Positions 27,376 to 36,267 of a stretch of 64,000 bases of DNA are shown piece after piece; the first letter of the stretch is position 1; the number at the start of each line of letters is the position of its first letter. This DNA comes from Ferrovibrio terrae (GTDB lineage Bacteria; Pseudomonadota; Alphaproteobacteria; Ferrovibrionales; Ferrovibrionaceae). Below the pieces are notes generated by a model. It did no database searches, was not told the DNA's origin, and saw nothing but the letters and a program-made list of their open reading frames with translations. The stretch covers positions 372,001-436,000 of the forward strand of contig NZ_CP041636.1 of the NCBI RefSeq assembly GCF_007197755.1, read 5' to 3'. The position numbers were made by a program, and so were the translations under genes.

Positions 27376-27861
27376 TCATAAATCGAGCTCGCGATAGCGC
27401 GCCCCAGACAGCGGATTGTCGTAATAAGGCGGGATATCGCGAAATCCCAAAGTGTCGTAGATGCGGTTGGCCGCCACCATCGAGGGGAAGGTATCCAGCC
27501 GGATGGCGCGGTAGCCGAAGCGGCGGGCCTCGGCCAGGACGGCATCGGTCAGCGCGCGGCCGAAATTATGGCCCCTCCCCGCGGGGTCGATATAAAGCCG
27601 CTTCATCTCGGCGATGCCATCATTCAGACCGCGCAGGCCGACCACACCGACGGCGTCGCCATTCACCTTGGCCAGCAGCAGGGCGCCGCGTGAACCCGCC
27701 GCGTATTTACCGGGCAGACCGGCCAGTTCCTCGTCGAACCCCTGGAAGCAGAGGCTGAAATCCAGCGACTGCGCATAGGCCTGGAAAAGCCGGCGTACCT
27801 CGGCGATGTCGTCGGGGGTGCGAGCGGCGGTGATGGAAAGCGCGGGGGCTGAGTTGGTCAT
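27376..27861 (-). CDS. GNAT family N-acetyltransferase
   Basis: A 161-residue GNAT fold protein, expected to transfer acetyl from acetyl-CoA to an amine. The acetyl-CoA binding motif is seen in RGHNFGRALTDAVL (about residues 95-108), preceded by the typical strand EMKRLYIDP. Its stop codon borders the TetR palindrome. Substrate unknown. Length is normal. Confidence 0.88.
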   Translation of the reverse strand: MTNSAPALSITAARTPDDIAEVRRLFQAYAQSLDFSLCFQGFDEELAGLPGKYAAGSRGALLLAKVNGDAVGVVGLRGLNDGIAEMKRLYIDPAGRGHNFGRALTDAVLAEARRFGYRAIRLDTFPSMVAANRIYDTLGFRDIPPYYDNPLSGARYRELDL

Positions 27862-27880
27862 GCCCCATCAGAAAAGAAAA

Positions 27881-27915
27881 GGGCGCGGCACACAACAGGG
27901 ATTGATGCCGCGCCC
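27881..27915 (-). terminator. Intrinsic terminator downstream of phzF
   Basis: GGGCGCGGCA and TGCCGCGCCC form a perfect 10-bp stem, and on the minus strand it is followed by TTTTCTTTTC. Two more perfect hairpins lie between it and phzF (27916-27933 and 27937-27960). They end the DUF1127-LysE-PhzF transcript before the GNAT gene. Confidence 0.85.
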
Positions 27916-27980
27916 GGCCGGCTTGCGCCGGCCTTCCGGCGGTTATCGGGGCAACCGCCGAAACGAAATCCGGTCCTTCA

Positions 27981-28787
27981 TCACAGCGTGACGGTGCCCT
28001 CCAGGAAGGGCTTGCAGCTGCCGGCCATGAAGACGCGCTCGCCCTTCAGCCTGCAGTACAGCGTGCCGCCGCGTTTCGAGGCCTGGTAGGCCACGATCTC
28101 GCTTTTGCCGAGCCGTTTGGCCCAGTAAGGCACGATGGTGCAGTGGGCCGAGCCGGTAACAGGATCTTCCGGAATGCCCTTGGCCGGCGCGAAAAAGCGC
28201 GAGACGCAGTCGATGCCCGGCCGGTCGCCCGGCGCCGTCACCATCACCGCGAACTTGTCGATCTCCATCAGCCCGTTCATGTCGGGCTTCAGCGCACGTA
28301 CGGTGGCGGCATTGTCGTAGACCAGCAGATAGTCGCGCGCGCCCAGGATCTCGGCGGGCTCGGCGCCCAGCGCCTCGATCAGGCCGGCGCAGGGCTGTAC
28401 GCGCTGTGCAGGCCGCGCCGGGAAATCCAGCATCAGCCGGCCGCTCTCGCCCTGCTGCGTCACCGTCAGCGTCCCGCTCTTGGTGAAGAAATCGACGCGG
28501 TCGCGGCCGCGCTCAAGCTTGTTGAACAGCACCCAGGCCGAAGCCAGCGTGGCATGACCGCAGAGATCGATTTCGACTTCCGGCGTGAACCAGCGCAGCC
28601 CGAAGCCGTCTTCGCCCAGCCCGCCCTTCTGCGGCACGAAGAATGCCGTCTCGGCCAGATTGTTCTCGGCTGCCAGCGCCTGCATGGTCGCATCCGGCAA
28701 CCAGCTGTCCAGCGGCATCACGGCAGCAGGATTGCCCTTGAACACTGCATCGGCGAAGGCATCGACCTGATAAAGCGGCAGTTGCAT
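27981..28787 (-). CDS. PhzF family epimerase/isomerase
   Basis: A 268-residue protein of the PhzF/DapF-like fold. It begins MQLPLYQVDAFADAVFKGNPAAV and carries LAETAFF (catalytic Glu of the family), WFTPEVEIDLCGHATLASAW, and EDPVTGSAHC. No phenazine genes are nearby, so a role in phenazine synthesis is unlikely; the family includes isomerases of unknown substrate. It is 8 bp from the LysE exporter gene, with which it is probably translated together. Confidence 0.93.
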   Translation of the reverse strand: MQLPLYQVDAFADAVFKGNPAAVMPLDSWLPDATMQALAAENNLAETAFFVPQKGGLGEDGFGLRWFTPEVEIDLCGHATLASAWVLFNKLERGRDRVDFFTKSGTLTVTQQGESGRLMLDFPARPAQRVQPCAGLIEALGAEPAEILGARDYLLVYDNAATVRALKPDMNGLMEIDKFAVMVTAPGDRPGIDCVSRFFAPAKGIPEDPVTGSAHCTIVPYWAKRLGKSEIVAYQASKRGGTLYCRLKGERVFMAGSCKPFLEGTVTL

Positions 28788-28795
28788 GGCGGGCC

Positions 28796-29401
28796 TCAGA
28801 GATAGAGCAGCACGGCTGACAGCAGCGTCAGACCGGCCATGGTGAAATTGAAAATGGTGCGCGCACGCGCATCGTTCAGGAAGCGCCCGATGCCGACGCC
28901 GAACAGCGCCCAGAGCGACACGCAGGGCAGGTTGATGACGGTGAAGATCAGCGCGATCAGCGCAACTTCCATGCCGTAATGGCCACCCGGCGTGGTGAAG
29001 GCGGCAACGGCGCCGACAGCCATCATCCAGGCTTTCGGATTGACATACTGGAACAGCGCAGCCTCGTGAAACCTCATCGGCCGCATCTCGGCCCGGCTTT
29101 CGATGCTGCCGGCGCGCGCCAGCTGCCAGGCGAGCCAGACCAGATACAGCGCGCCCACGGCTTTCAGGCCCTGATGCAGCCAGTCGCTGGCGAGAATCAC
29201 TGCGCCGAGGCCGACACCCGTGACGAGGATGAGCGAAAGAAATCCGGCGCTGATGCCCAGCATATGCGGCACGCTGCGGCGGAACCCGAAATTGGCGCCA
29301 GACGCCGTCAGCAGGATGTTGTTGGGGCCGGGCGTGATCGAGGTGACCACGGCGAAGAGCGCGAGCGGCAGCAGCAGGAAGGTTTCGGCTTGCAAGGGCA
29401 T
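28796..29401 (-). CDS. LysE family amino-acid exporter
   Basis: A 201-residue RhtB/LysE exporter with about six hydrophobic segments and the signature ITPGPNNILLTASGANFGFRR near residue 19-39. YVNPKAWMMAVGAVAAF is the second conserved block. Start set at MPLQ; a longer reading adds 17 non-conserved residues. It lies between DUF1127 and PhzF genes in one transcription unit opposite a MocR regulator, so it probably exports the compound that regulator senses. Confidence 0.92.
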   Translation of the reverse strand: MPLQAETFLLLPLALFAVVTSITPGPNNILLTASGANFGFRRSVPHMLGISAGFLSLILVTGVGLGAVILASDWLHQGLKAVGALYLVWLAWQLARAGSIESRAEMRPMRFHEAALFQYVNPKAWMMAVGAVAAFTTPGGHYGMEVALIALIFTVINLPCVSLWALFGVGIGRFLNDARARTIFNFTMAGLTLLSAVLLYL

Positions 29402-29487
29402 GTCGCGTTCTTTCAGGAGGGTATCCGGCGTCGGTGCATCTGATGCGCACACGACGCCGGCAGCCGGGGGGCTTAAACCCTCATGCG

Positions 29488-29757
29488 TTATCGAAGCCAG
29501 ACCGGCTTGCGGCTCAACTCGGCTTCCACATCGGCACGGGTGAGGCCGACGTCTTTCAGAATCTCCTGCGGCAGGCCAGCCAGTTCAGCCCGCTCACGGG
29601 CCTGGCGCTGCCAGTCGAGCAGCGTGAGCACCATGGTCGTCGCGCCCTTGGCGCTGACAGTCACAGTGCGGTCGATGACCCGGCCGATCGTGCTGCCCGC
29701 GCGTTCGACCGGGCCAATACCATAAGGCCGGTCGATTGTATCGATACAATTATTCAT
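29488..29757 (-). CDS. DUF1127 domain protein
   Basis: An 89-residue basic protein with the DUF1127 core in its C-terminal half (LLDWQRQARERAELAGLPQEILKDVGLT region, residues ~47-74). Family members in alphaproteobacteria act in phosphate, carbon and RNA-related regulation. GGAGGGGTGTT directly precedes the ATG, confirming the start; the longer frame upstream is not supported. A perfect 16-bp palindrome spans its codons 3-8. It is the first gene of the LysE-PhzF transcription unit. Confidence 0.85.
   Translation of the reverse strand: MNNCIDTIDRPYGIGPVERAGSTIGRVIDRTVTVSAKGATTMVLTLLDWQRQARERAELAGLPQEILKDVGLTRADVEAELSRKPVWLR
29735..29750. promoter_or_regulatory. 16-bp perfect palindrome in the start of the DUF1127 gene
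   Basis: ATTGTATC-GATACAAT, perfect two-fold symmetry, covers codons 3-8 of the DUF1127 gene. Its ATTGT...ACAAT arms repeat those of the site over the MocR start codon 105 bp away, so both are probably bound by MocR. Confidence 0.65.
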
Positions 29758-29854
29758 AACACCCCTCCAATATCTGGGAAGATTTTCATGATTGAACCCG
29801 CTCAATGCGAGCAATTGGATAATTGATTGACTCTCTCATGGGGTCAATGGCAAT

Positions 29855-29871
29855 ATTGTCACCATGACAAT
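29855..29871. promoter_or_regulatory. 17-bp palindrome over the MocR start codon
   Basis: ATTGTCA-CCA-TGACAAT, perfect 7-bp arms; the ATG of the MocR gene (29864) lies in the centre. Position on the start codon fits autorepression by road-block. Confidence 0.6.
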
Positions 29872-31288
29872 GTGGATCCCCAATCTCGAAGCATTTCCTG
29901 GCCCGCGCTACCAGGCGCTCGCCACGGCGATCGAAACCGCTATCCAGACGGGCGAACTGCCGGTCGGCGCCAAGCTGCCGCCGCAACGCAATCTCGCCTG
30001 GAAGCTCGGCGTCACCGTCGGCACGGTCAGCCGCGGCTACATGCTGGCCGAACAGAAGGGCCTGCTGTCCGGCGAAGTCGGACGCGGCACTTTCGTAAAG
30101 CCCTTTGACGGCCTGAGCACCACGGCCGGCTTCCGCAGCGAGATCGTCGCGCCGCAGGGCGAGATTGCGCGGCTGGGCACGCCGGGCGTGATCGAACTGT
30201 CGCGCAACGAGCCCAGCCTGCCCGATTTCGAAGAGATCATGCGCAATTCGCTGCAGCGCCTCTCCATGCGCGGCGGGCTGCAGAACCTGCTCGGCTACAG
30301 CCGCACGCTGGGCGATCCGGCGCATCGCGCCGCTGCCGCCGCCTGGATCGGCCGCGTCGGCCTGTCGGTGACGCCGGAGCAGGTGATCGCCACCGCCGGC
30401 GCGCAGCAGGCGCTCGCCATCGTGATGACGGCGATGACAATGCCGAACGAAGTGATGCTGGTCGAATCTCTCACCTATGGCGGCGTGCACGAGAATGCGC
30501 AGCAACGCCCGATCCGGCTCGAAGCCGTGGCGATGGACGATGAAGGCATGCGACCCGATGCGCTGGCCGAAGCCGCGAAGCGCACCGGCAGCCGGCTGGT
30601 CTTGATACAGCCCACCATCCATAACCCAACGACCGTGATGATGACCGCCGACCGTCGCAATGCGATCATCGCGGTGGCGCGCAAGCACGACCTCACCATC
30701 ATCGAGGACGATGTCTACGGCTTCCTGATCAAGGACCGGCCGCTGCCGATCGCCGCACTGGCGCCGGAACGCACCATCTACATCACCAGCGCCTCGAAAT
30801 GCATGGCACCGGGCCTGCGCGTCGGCTGGATCGCCGCGCCGCCGGTGCTGGTCGAACGCTTTGCCGATGCGCTGCATGCAGTCGCGGTCAACAATCCGCG
30901 GCTGAACCAGGAAATCGTGCGGCAGTGGATCGAGGACGGCACGGCGGCGATGCTGGTCGATCGCCTGCGCGAGGAAGCCGCGATCCGCAATGTGATGGCG
31001 AACGAGGCTTTCGACGGCCTGACGCTGCGCAGCAATCCGGCCAGCCTGCATTGCTATCTGGAACTGCCCAATCCGTGGCGACCCAACGAATTCACCAACC
31101 AGGCACTGGGCCAGGGCGTGCGCATCGCCAGTTGCACGTCTTTCCTGCTCGACAGTCGCCCGAATCCGCCGCCGTGGGTGCGGGTGTCGCTGGCCCCCTC
31201 GCCTGATCGTTCGGAAGTGGCCGATGGCCTGCGGCGCCTGCGCAACCTGATCGAACGCGGCCCGGAAGCGCGGCATGCGGTTGTCTAG
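29864..31288 (+). CDS. MocR/GabR-type GntR-aminotransferase regulator
   Basis: A 474-residue regulator with an N-terminal GntR winged helix (about residues 12-78) and a C-terminal class I aminotransferase fold. The PLP lysine is K312 in ITSASKCMAPGLRVGW. MocR proteins sense an amino acid or PLP derivative and control nearby genes. It is divergent from the DUF1127-LysE-PhzF unit, and similar ATTGT...ACAAT palindromes lie over the starts of both sides. Control of the exporter unit is inferred. Confidence 0.9.
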   Translation: MTMWIPNLEAFPGPRYQALATAIETAIQTGELPVGAKLPPQRNLAWKLGVTVGTVSRGYMLAEQKGLLSGEVGRGTFVKPFDGLSTTAGFRSEIVAPQGEIARLGTPGVIELSRNEPSLPDFEEIMRNSLQRLSMRGGLQNLLGYSRTLGDPAHRAAAAAWIGRVGLSVTPEQVIATAGAQQALAIVMTAMTMPNEVMLVESLTYGGVHENAQQRPIRLEAVAMDDEGMRPDALAEAAKRTGSRLVLIQPTIHNPTTVMMTADRRNAIIAVARKHDLTIIEDDVYGFLIKDRPLPIAALAPERTIYITSASKCMAPGLRVGWIAAPPVLVERFADALHAVAVNNPRLNQEIVRQWIEDGTAAMLVDRLREEAAIRNVMANEAFDGLTLRSNPASLHCYLELPNPWRPNEFTNQALGQGVRIASCTSFLLDSRPNPPPWVRVSLAPSPDRSEVADGLRRLRNLIERGPEARHAVV

Positions 31289-31330
31289 CGGCGCATAGCG
31301 CCGCACGGGCGGTCGTCTTATAAAGGCGCT

Positions 31331-32773
31331 GTGCAGATCCTGCTTTATATCGCTCCGATCATCCTGGTGATCGGACTTGTCGCCACTGGCCGCGTCCCGC
31401 TGGTGCGCGCCAGCCTCGCCGGCCTGGTCGCCACAGTCCCGGCCGTGATCGTCGCGCTCCATGGCGAGCGCGACCTGGTGAGCTTCTTCTTCGTCGAAAG
31501 CCTGAAAGGTGCCTGGCTGGCCTGGCATGCCATCGCCGTGACGCTGGCCGGCCTGACCGTGCATCATGTGATCCAGGCCGCCGCCCCCGAGCGCCAGACC
31601 GAGGCGACAGAGGCTGCGCCGGTATCGCCGCATCGCCGCGCCTTCTTCCTCAGCTTCATTGCCTCAGGCCTGATCGAATGCGCCATCGGCTTCGGCGTCG
31701 GCTTCGCGCTCGCCATTCACGGCCTGCGCCGGCTGGGTGTAGCGCCATTGCCGGCGATTGCGGTGGGTCTGTTGAGCCAGATGCTGGTGCCCTGGGGCGG
31801 GTTGGGCATCGGCACCACCATCGGCGCGGCGCTGGGGCATCTGCCGCTGCAGCAGTTCGGCCTCTACAGCGCCAGCCTGATGCCGCCCTTCGTCGTTGTG
31901 CTGCTCGGCTGGTTCTGGTGGTGGTCGCATCGGCTCGGGCTCGGCCTGAGCGCGAAGAACATGGCGCTCGATCTGGTCTGGACCTGCGCGATGTTCGGCC
32001 TGCTCTGGCTTGGCAACCGCTTCGCGTCCGTCGATACCGCCGGACTCATTGCCACCGCGCCGCTGGTGGCGCTTGGCTGGCTGCTGGATCGCAACCGGCC
32101 GCCGCTCAAGACGATGCTGCGCGTCACCCTGCCCTATCTGCTGCTGATCGGCGTGCTGCTGTCGACGCGGCTGATCACGCCGCTGTCGCAGCTGCTGCAG
32201 AGCGTGGCCATCATGCGGCCGTTCGATGACATGCCGGCGTTTCCCTGGGCCTACCAGGCCGGCGTCATGCTGCTGCTGACGGCGATCGCCTATGGCGCGC
32301 TGACGCTCAAACCCCGCCAGACCGGCGGCATTCTCCGGCAGACCTGGGCGGCCGGACGCATTGCCGTGGCCACCACGCTGATCTTCCTGGTGATGGCGCG
32401 GCTGATGGCCGCCAGCGGCATTCCCGCCGAACTGGCGCAGGCCTGGCAGGGTTTTGCCGGCAGCCATGCGCTGCTGGCGACGCCGTTGTTCGCCGCCGTC
32501 GCCGGCGGATTGACGGGCAGCAACACCGCGTCGAACAGCCTGATGCTGCCGCTGCAGGCAGCCCTTGCAGGTTCCGCCGGCGCCAATGTCATGTGGGTCA
32601 GCGCCTTACAGAACGTGACCGGCAGCCTGTTCACCACCTTTTTCCCCGGCAAGGTGGCGATGGCCTGCGCTTTCGCTGGCATCGCCGGCGGCGAGCGGCA
32701 TGTCTACCGCTATGTCGTGCTGCTGATGCCGGTGCTGCTGATCACCGCCGTGCTGCTTACGCTTTTCCTGTGA
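31331..32773 (+). CDS. L-lactate permease (LldP) family transporter
   Basis: A 480-residue protein with about 13 hydrophobic segments, of the lactate permease family. It has IGFGVGFALAIHG in the first half and AGGLTGSNTASNSLMLPLQ, LQNVTGSLFTTFFPGKVAM in the last third. Start is GTG, with no strong ribosome-binding site visible. It is shorter than E. coli LldP (551). It ends in a 17-bp overlap with the convergent thiD gene. Substrate, lactate or other, is not proven. Confidence 0.85.
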   Translation: MQILLYIAPIILVIGLVATGRVPLVRASLAGLVATVPAVIVALHGERDLVSFFFVESLKGAWLAWHAIAVTLAGLTVHHVIQAAAPERQTEATEAAPVSPHRRAFFLSFIASGLIECAIGFGVGFALAIHGLRRLGVAPLPAIAVGLLSQMLVPWGGLGIGTTIGAALGHLPLQQFGLYSASLMPPFVVVLLGWFWWWSHRLGLGLSAKNMALDLVWTCAMFGLLWLGNRFASVDTAGLIATAPLVALGWLLDRNRPPLKTMLRVTLPYLLLIGVLLSTRLITPLSQLLQSVAIMRPFDDMPAFPWAYQAGVMLLLTAIAYGALTLKPRQTGGILRQTWAAGRIAVATTLIFLVMARLMAASGIPAELAQAWQGFAGSHALLATPLFAAVAGGLTGSNTASNSLMLPLQAALAGSAGANVMWVSALQNVTGSLFTTFFPGKVAMACAFAGIAGGERHVYRYVVLLMPVLLITAVLLTLFL

Positions 32774-33581
32774 CCGTATGCGCGTGATTGAGCGGGCCAT
32801 GGCCGTGGCCGAAGCCCGGCGCGGTCTCGATCGCCTTGCGCACATAAGATCTCGCCTGCGCCACCGCATCGCGTAACGAAAGCCCGAAGGCCAGGCCCGT
32901 CGCAATCGCCGAGGCCAGCGTGCAGCCGGTGCCATGCGTGGAGGTCGTGTCGATGCGAGTATCGGAATAGCGCTGCGCGCCGCGCGAATCGCGCAGGAGA
33001 TCGACCAGCGCATCGCCCGGCAGATGACCGCCCTTGAGCAAAACAGCCTGCGGCCCGAGCTGCAGCAGGCGCTCGCTGGCCGGCGCCATATCCGCTTCGA
33101 CCGCGACCTTCATCCCGGACAGCACTTCGGCCTCGGGCAGGTTCGGCGTGATCACTGTCGCGCGCGGAATCAGCTTCGTGCGCAGCGCCTCGGCGGCCGA
33201 GGGCTGCAGCAGCGAGGCGCCGCCCTTTGCCACCATCACCGGATCGACCACCAGTGGCACATCGGGCGCGTATTTTTCCAGCGCCTCGACCACCGCCTCG
33301 ATGATGTCGGCGCGATGCAGCATGCCGGTCTTGATCGCATCGGCGCCGATGTCTTCGAGCACCACGCGCAATTGAAGCGCGATGAACTCAGCCGGCACTT
33401 CATGGATCGCATGCACCGTGCGGGTATCCTGCGCGGTGAGCGCCGTGATCGCGGTCATGGCATAGCCGCCGAGCGCGGTGACGGTTTTAATATCGGCCTG
33501 GATGCCGGCGCCGCCGCCGGAATCCGATCCGGCGATAATCAGAACGCGGCCCTGTTTGGCGGCGGAACCCGCAGCGCTCAC
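32757..33581 (-). CDS. thiD: Hydroxymethylpyrimidine/phosphomethylpyrimidine kinase
   Basis: A 274-residue ThiD kinase of thiamine pyrophosphate synthesis, phosphorylating HMP and HMP-P. It begins at a GTG that overlaps the glmM TGA as GTGA, so it is translationally coupled to glmM. Marks are [20 protein letters not shown] near residue 13 and DPVMVAKGG further on; [14 protein letters not shown] holds the anion hole and catalytic Asp region. No TPP riboswitch is seen in front, consistent with its position in the glmM operon. Confidence 0.95.
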   Translation of the reverse strand: MSAAGSAAKQGRVLIIAGSDSGGGAGIQADIKTVTALGGYAMTAITALTAQDTRTVHAIHEVPAEFIALQLRVVLEDIGADAIKTGMLHRADIIEAVVEALEKYAPDVPLVVDPVMVAKGGASLLQPSAAEALRTKLIPRATVITPNLPEAEVLSGMKVAVEADMAPASERLLQLGPQAVLLKGGHLPGDALVDLLRDSRGAQRYSDTRIDTTSTHGTGCTLASAIATGLAFGLSLRDAVAQARSYVRKAIETAPGFGHGHGPLNHAHTVTGKA

Positions 33582-34921
33582 GCGGCCTGCTCCAGCGCGG
33601 TGACGATATCGGCCACCACGGTCTGCACCAGCATCTCGTCCTCGCCTTCCGCCATCACGCGGATCAGCGGCTCGGTGCCGGAGGGACGAATGACGATACG
33701 CCCGGCCTTGCCGAGCTTTTTCTCGGCGGCATCGATGGCCTGCTGCACCTTGGGCGCGTCGAGCGGCTTGCCGCCGGCATGGCGCACGTTGCGCAAAAGC
33801 TGCGGATAGGGCGCGAAGCGGCGGCAGAACTGGCTCGCCTTCTGGCCGGATTCGCACAGCGCGCCCAGCACCTGCAACGCCGCCACGATGCCGTCGCCGG
33901 TGGTGGCGAAATCCGACAGGATGATATGGCCGGATTGCTCGCCGCCGAGATTGTAGCCCTCGTTGCGCATCGCCTCGAGCACATAGCGGTCGCCGACCTT
34001 GGTGCGGATCAGCTCGACGCCGATGCTCTGCACGAAACGCTCAAGCCCCAGATTCGACATCACGGTGGCAACGAGGCCATTCTTTTCCAGCCGTCCCTGG
34101 CGCAGCCAGCTTTCGGCGATCACCGCCATCAGCTGGTCGCCGTCGATCACCTGGCCGCGCTCGTCCACCATCACCAGGCGGTCGGCATCGCCATCCAGCG
34201 CCACGCCGACATGGGCGCCATGCGCCACCACGGCTTCCTGCAAGGCGGTCGGATGCGTCGAGCCGCAGTCGCGGTTGATGTTGAAACCGTCCGGCTTCAC
34301 GCCGATCGGAATCACTTCGGCTTCGAGTTCCCACAGCACGGCGGGCGCGGCCTTGTAGGCGGCGCCGTTGGCGCAGTCGACCACCACTTTCAGGCCCGCC
34401 AGCGTGCGGCCCTTGGGCAGCGTCGCCTTGGCGAATTCGACATAGCGGCCGAGCGCATCGTCCAGCCGGCGCGCGCGACCGAGCTTGTCGGCGGCGGCCA
34501 GCGCGGGTTCGGCATCGCCCAGGATCATGCCTTCGATCTCAGTCTCGGCCTCATCCGACAGCTTGTAGCCATCGGGGCCGAACAGCTTGATGCCGTTGTC
34601 GTGGAAGGGATTGTGCGAGGCCGAGATCATCACGCCGAGATCGCAGCGCAGTGCGCGCGTCAGCATGGCGACGGCCGGCGTCGGCATCGGGCCGACCTGG
34701 AACACATCCATGCCGACGGCGGTGAAGCCGGCCACCAGCGCGGGTTCGAGCATGTAACCCGACAGCCGCGTATCCTTGCCGATCAGCACGCGATGGCGAT
34801 GATCGCCGCGCGTGAAATACGCGCCGGCGGCCATGCCGACTTTCAGCGCGGTGGAGGCGGTCATCGGCTCGGTATTGGCCAGGCCGCGAATGCCGTCGGT
34901 GCCGAAGAATTTGCGGGTCAT
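33578..34921 (-). CDS. glmM: Phosphoglucosamine mutase
   Basis: A 447-residue enzyme converting glucosamine-6-phosphate to glucosamine-1-phosphate for cell-wall precursor synthesis. The active phosphoserine is S102 in [13 protein letters not shown], the metal loop is DGDADR near residue 241, and the C-terminal phosphate-binding loop [12 protein letters not shown] is present. Normal length. folP lies upstream 93 bp, and thiD overlaps at the end. Confidence 0.97.
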   Translation of the reverse strand: MTRKFFGTDGIRGLANTEPMTASTALKVGMAAGAYFTRGDHRHRVLIGKDTRLSGYMLEPALVAGFTAVGMDVFQVGPMPTPAVAMLTRALRCDLGVMISASHNPFHDNGIKLFGPDGYKLSDEAETEIEGMILGDAEPALAAADKLGRARRLDDALGRYVEFAKATLPKGRTLAGLKVVVDCANGAAYKAAPAVLWELEAEVIPIGVKPDGFNINRDCGSTHPTALQEAVVAHGAHVGVALDGDADRLVMVDERGQVIDGDQLMAVIAESWLRQGRLEKNGLVATVMSNLGLERFVQSIGVELIRTKVGDRYVLEAMRNEGYNLGGEQSGHIILSDFATTGDGIVAALQVLGALCESGQKASQFCRRFAPYPQLLRNVRHAGGKPLDAPKVQQAIDAAEKKLGKAGRIVIRPSGTEPLIRVMAEGEDEMLVQTVVADIVTALEQAA

Positions 34922-35014
34922 GCGAATCGGTCTCGTTGACTGTCTGTGGCGCGGGACTATGCCACAGAAAGCGGCAAAACGGCAGAGTCCGCGTGCTGTT
35001 ACGACTTGTTACAT

Positions 35015-36121
35015 TCACGCGGATTCATTGAACTTTTCAGCCTCCAGCCCGCCGCGCGACATCGCCTGCCACACATCGAGCGCCTGCATGGTCTCAGGAA
35101 CATCATGCACGCGCAGGATCTTCGCGCCCTGCTGCGCCGCCCAGAGTGCTGCCGCAATCGAGCCGGGCAGACGCCGTTGCGCATCGGCCTCGCGCGCAAT
35201 GGCGCCGATGAAGCTCTTGCGCGACACCCCGACCAGCAGCGGATAGCCCAGCAGGCGGAAAGCCTGCAAGCGCTGCAGCAGGGCGAGATTGTGATCCACC
35301 GTCTTGCCGAAACCGATGCCGGGATCGATCAGGATGCGGTCGCGCGGCAGCCCGGCGGCGCGGCAGGCGGCAATGCGCCCGGCGAGATAGTCGCGCACCT
35401 CGGCGGTGACATCGGCATACTGCGGCGCCTGCTGCATGCTGCCGGGCTGGCCCTGCATATGCATCAGCACGACGGGTAATCCCGTGCGCAGCACCGCATC
35501 AAGACTGCCCTCGCCTTCCAGCGCGGAAATGTCGTTGATCAGATGCGCGCCGGCCACGGCGGCGGCGCGCATGGTGCCGGCATTGCGCGTGTCGACCGAG
35601 AGCAGGGTCTGCGGCAGGTCATGGCGCAGCGCCTCGATCACCGGCACCAGGCGATGGATCTCCTGCTGGAACGAGACCGGGGCTGCGCCCGGCCGGGTCG
35701 ATTCCGCGCCAAGGTCAATAATGTCGGCGCCGGCCGCGGCCTGTGCCTTCGCCTGGGCAATCGCCGCCGCCGTGTCGCCTTTCAGGCCATCGCCCGAGAA
35801 ACTGTCGTCGGTGACATTGACGATGCCCATCACCAGCGGGCGGCCAGTCTGCTCGGCGTCGCGCAACAATGTATGCAGCCGCTCGACCGCTGCATGGGGT
35901 CTGCCAGGGGCGTTCGTGGCGGTTCGTTTTGCGTCGCTGGTGTTCGCTGGCATTCGTGGCGCTTCGCTGGTGTTCGTGGCGGTTCGTGGGTGTTCGCGGG
36001 CGTTCATGGCGGTTCGCGGGCGTTCGTGACGGTTCGCGTTAACCGATTTTTCCACCTCCGCGCGCAGCCGTACAGGGCAGCGGGGCCGGCAATCACCATC
36101 GCCCCAGCCCAGACAGCGCAT
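35015..36121 (-). CDS. folP: Dihydropteroate synthase with repeat-bearing N-terminus
   Basis: Dihydropteroate synthase joins p-aminobenzoate to the pterin in folate synthesis. The core begins near residue 95 (MGIVNVTDDSFSGDG at 98-112), and IIDLGAESTRPGAA and GIGFGKTVDHNLALL follow; it matches normal length from there. The first ~90 residues are extra. Residues 28-70 follow a 10-residue period (N at 30, 40, 50, 60, 70), encoded by a 10-bp tandem repeat. The start is uncertain: no good ribosome-binding site was seen, and a TTG at 35869 would give a normal-length enzyme without the repeat. Confidence 0.9.
   Translation of the reverse strand: MRCLGWGDGDCRPRCPVRLRAEVEKSVNANRHERPRTAMNAREHPRTATNTSEAPRMPANTSDAKRTATNAPGRPHAAVERLHTLLRDAEQTGRPLVMGIVNVTDDSFSGDGLKGDTAAAIAQAKAQAAAGADIIDLGAESTRPGAAPVSFQQEIHRLVPVIEALRHDLPQTLLSVDTRNAGTMRAAAVAGAHLINDISALEGEGSLDAVLRTGLPVVLMHMQGQPGSMQQAPQYADVTAEVRDYLAGRIAACRAAGLPRDRILIDPGIGFGKTVDHNLALLQRLQAFRLLGYPLLVGVSRKSFIGAIAREADAQRRLPGSIAAALWAAQQGAKILRVHDVPETMQALDVWQAMSRGGLEAEKFNESA
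35913..36038. repeat. 10-bp degenerate tandem repeat in folP 5' region
   Basis: About 12.6 copies of a 10-bp unit, consensus near TTCGTGGCGG on the plus strand; one copy is diverged (TTCGTTTTGC GTCGCTGGTG). Three units make 30 bp, giving a 10-residue repeat if translated. Single-unit changes would shift the frame. Confidence 0.85.
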
Positions 36122-36267
36122 GCAAGGATATGCAGTTCAAGGGTGGACGGAGTCCGCCATGAATGTTCCTATCATGTTCTGGTTCAAAAAGCAAGCTTGG
36201 CAAGTCAGCAAAGGACGGGGCAGGCTGTCGCCCTCGCCCCGCCTTTCCATTGCCCGGAGTCGCTGCC
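36122..36267. promoter_or_regulatory. Divergent region folP / lysE
   Basis: 146 bp between the folP reading frame and the LysE exporter start. No clear promoter or terminator could be picked out. Confidence 0.25.

Noticed and set aside
27981-28787. Phenazine biosynthesis cluster
   Set aside because: Only a PhzF-fold protein is present, with a LysE exporter and MocR regulator. No other phz gene is near.
27981-29450. A continuous frame suggesting a fused upstream extension of PhzF
   Set aside because: The first ~220 residues come from the wrong frame of the LysE gene; PhzF starts normally at 28787.
29786-31633. A 615-residue minus-strand reading frame
   Set aside because: Antisense to the MocR gene, which has its GntR and aminotransferase motifs intact.
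35913-36038. CRISPR array
   Set aside because: The repeat unit is 10 bp, directly adjacent with no spacers, and lies within a reading frame.
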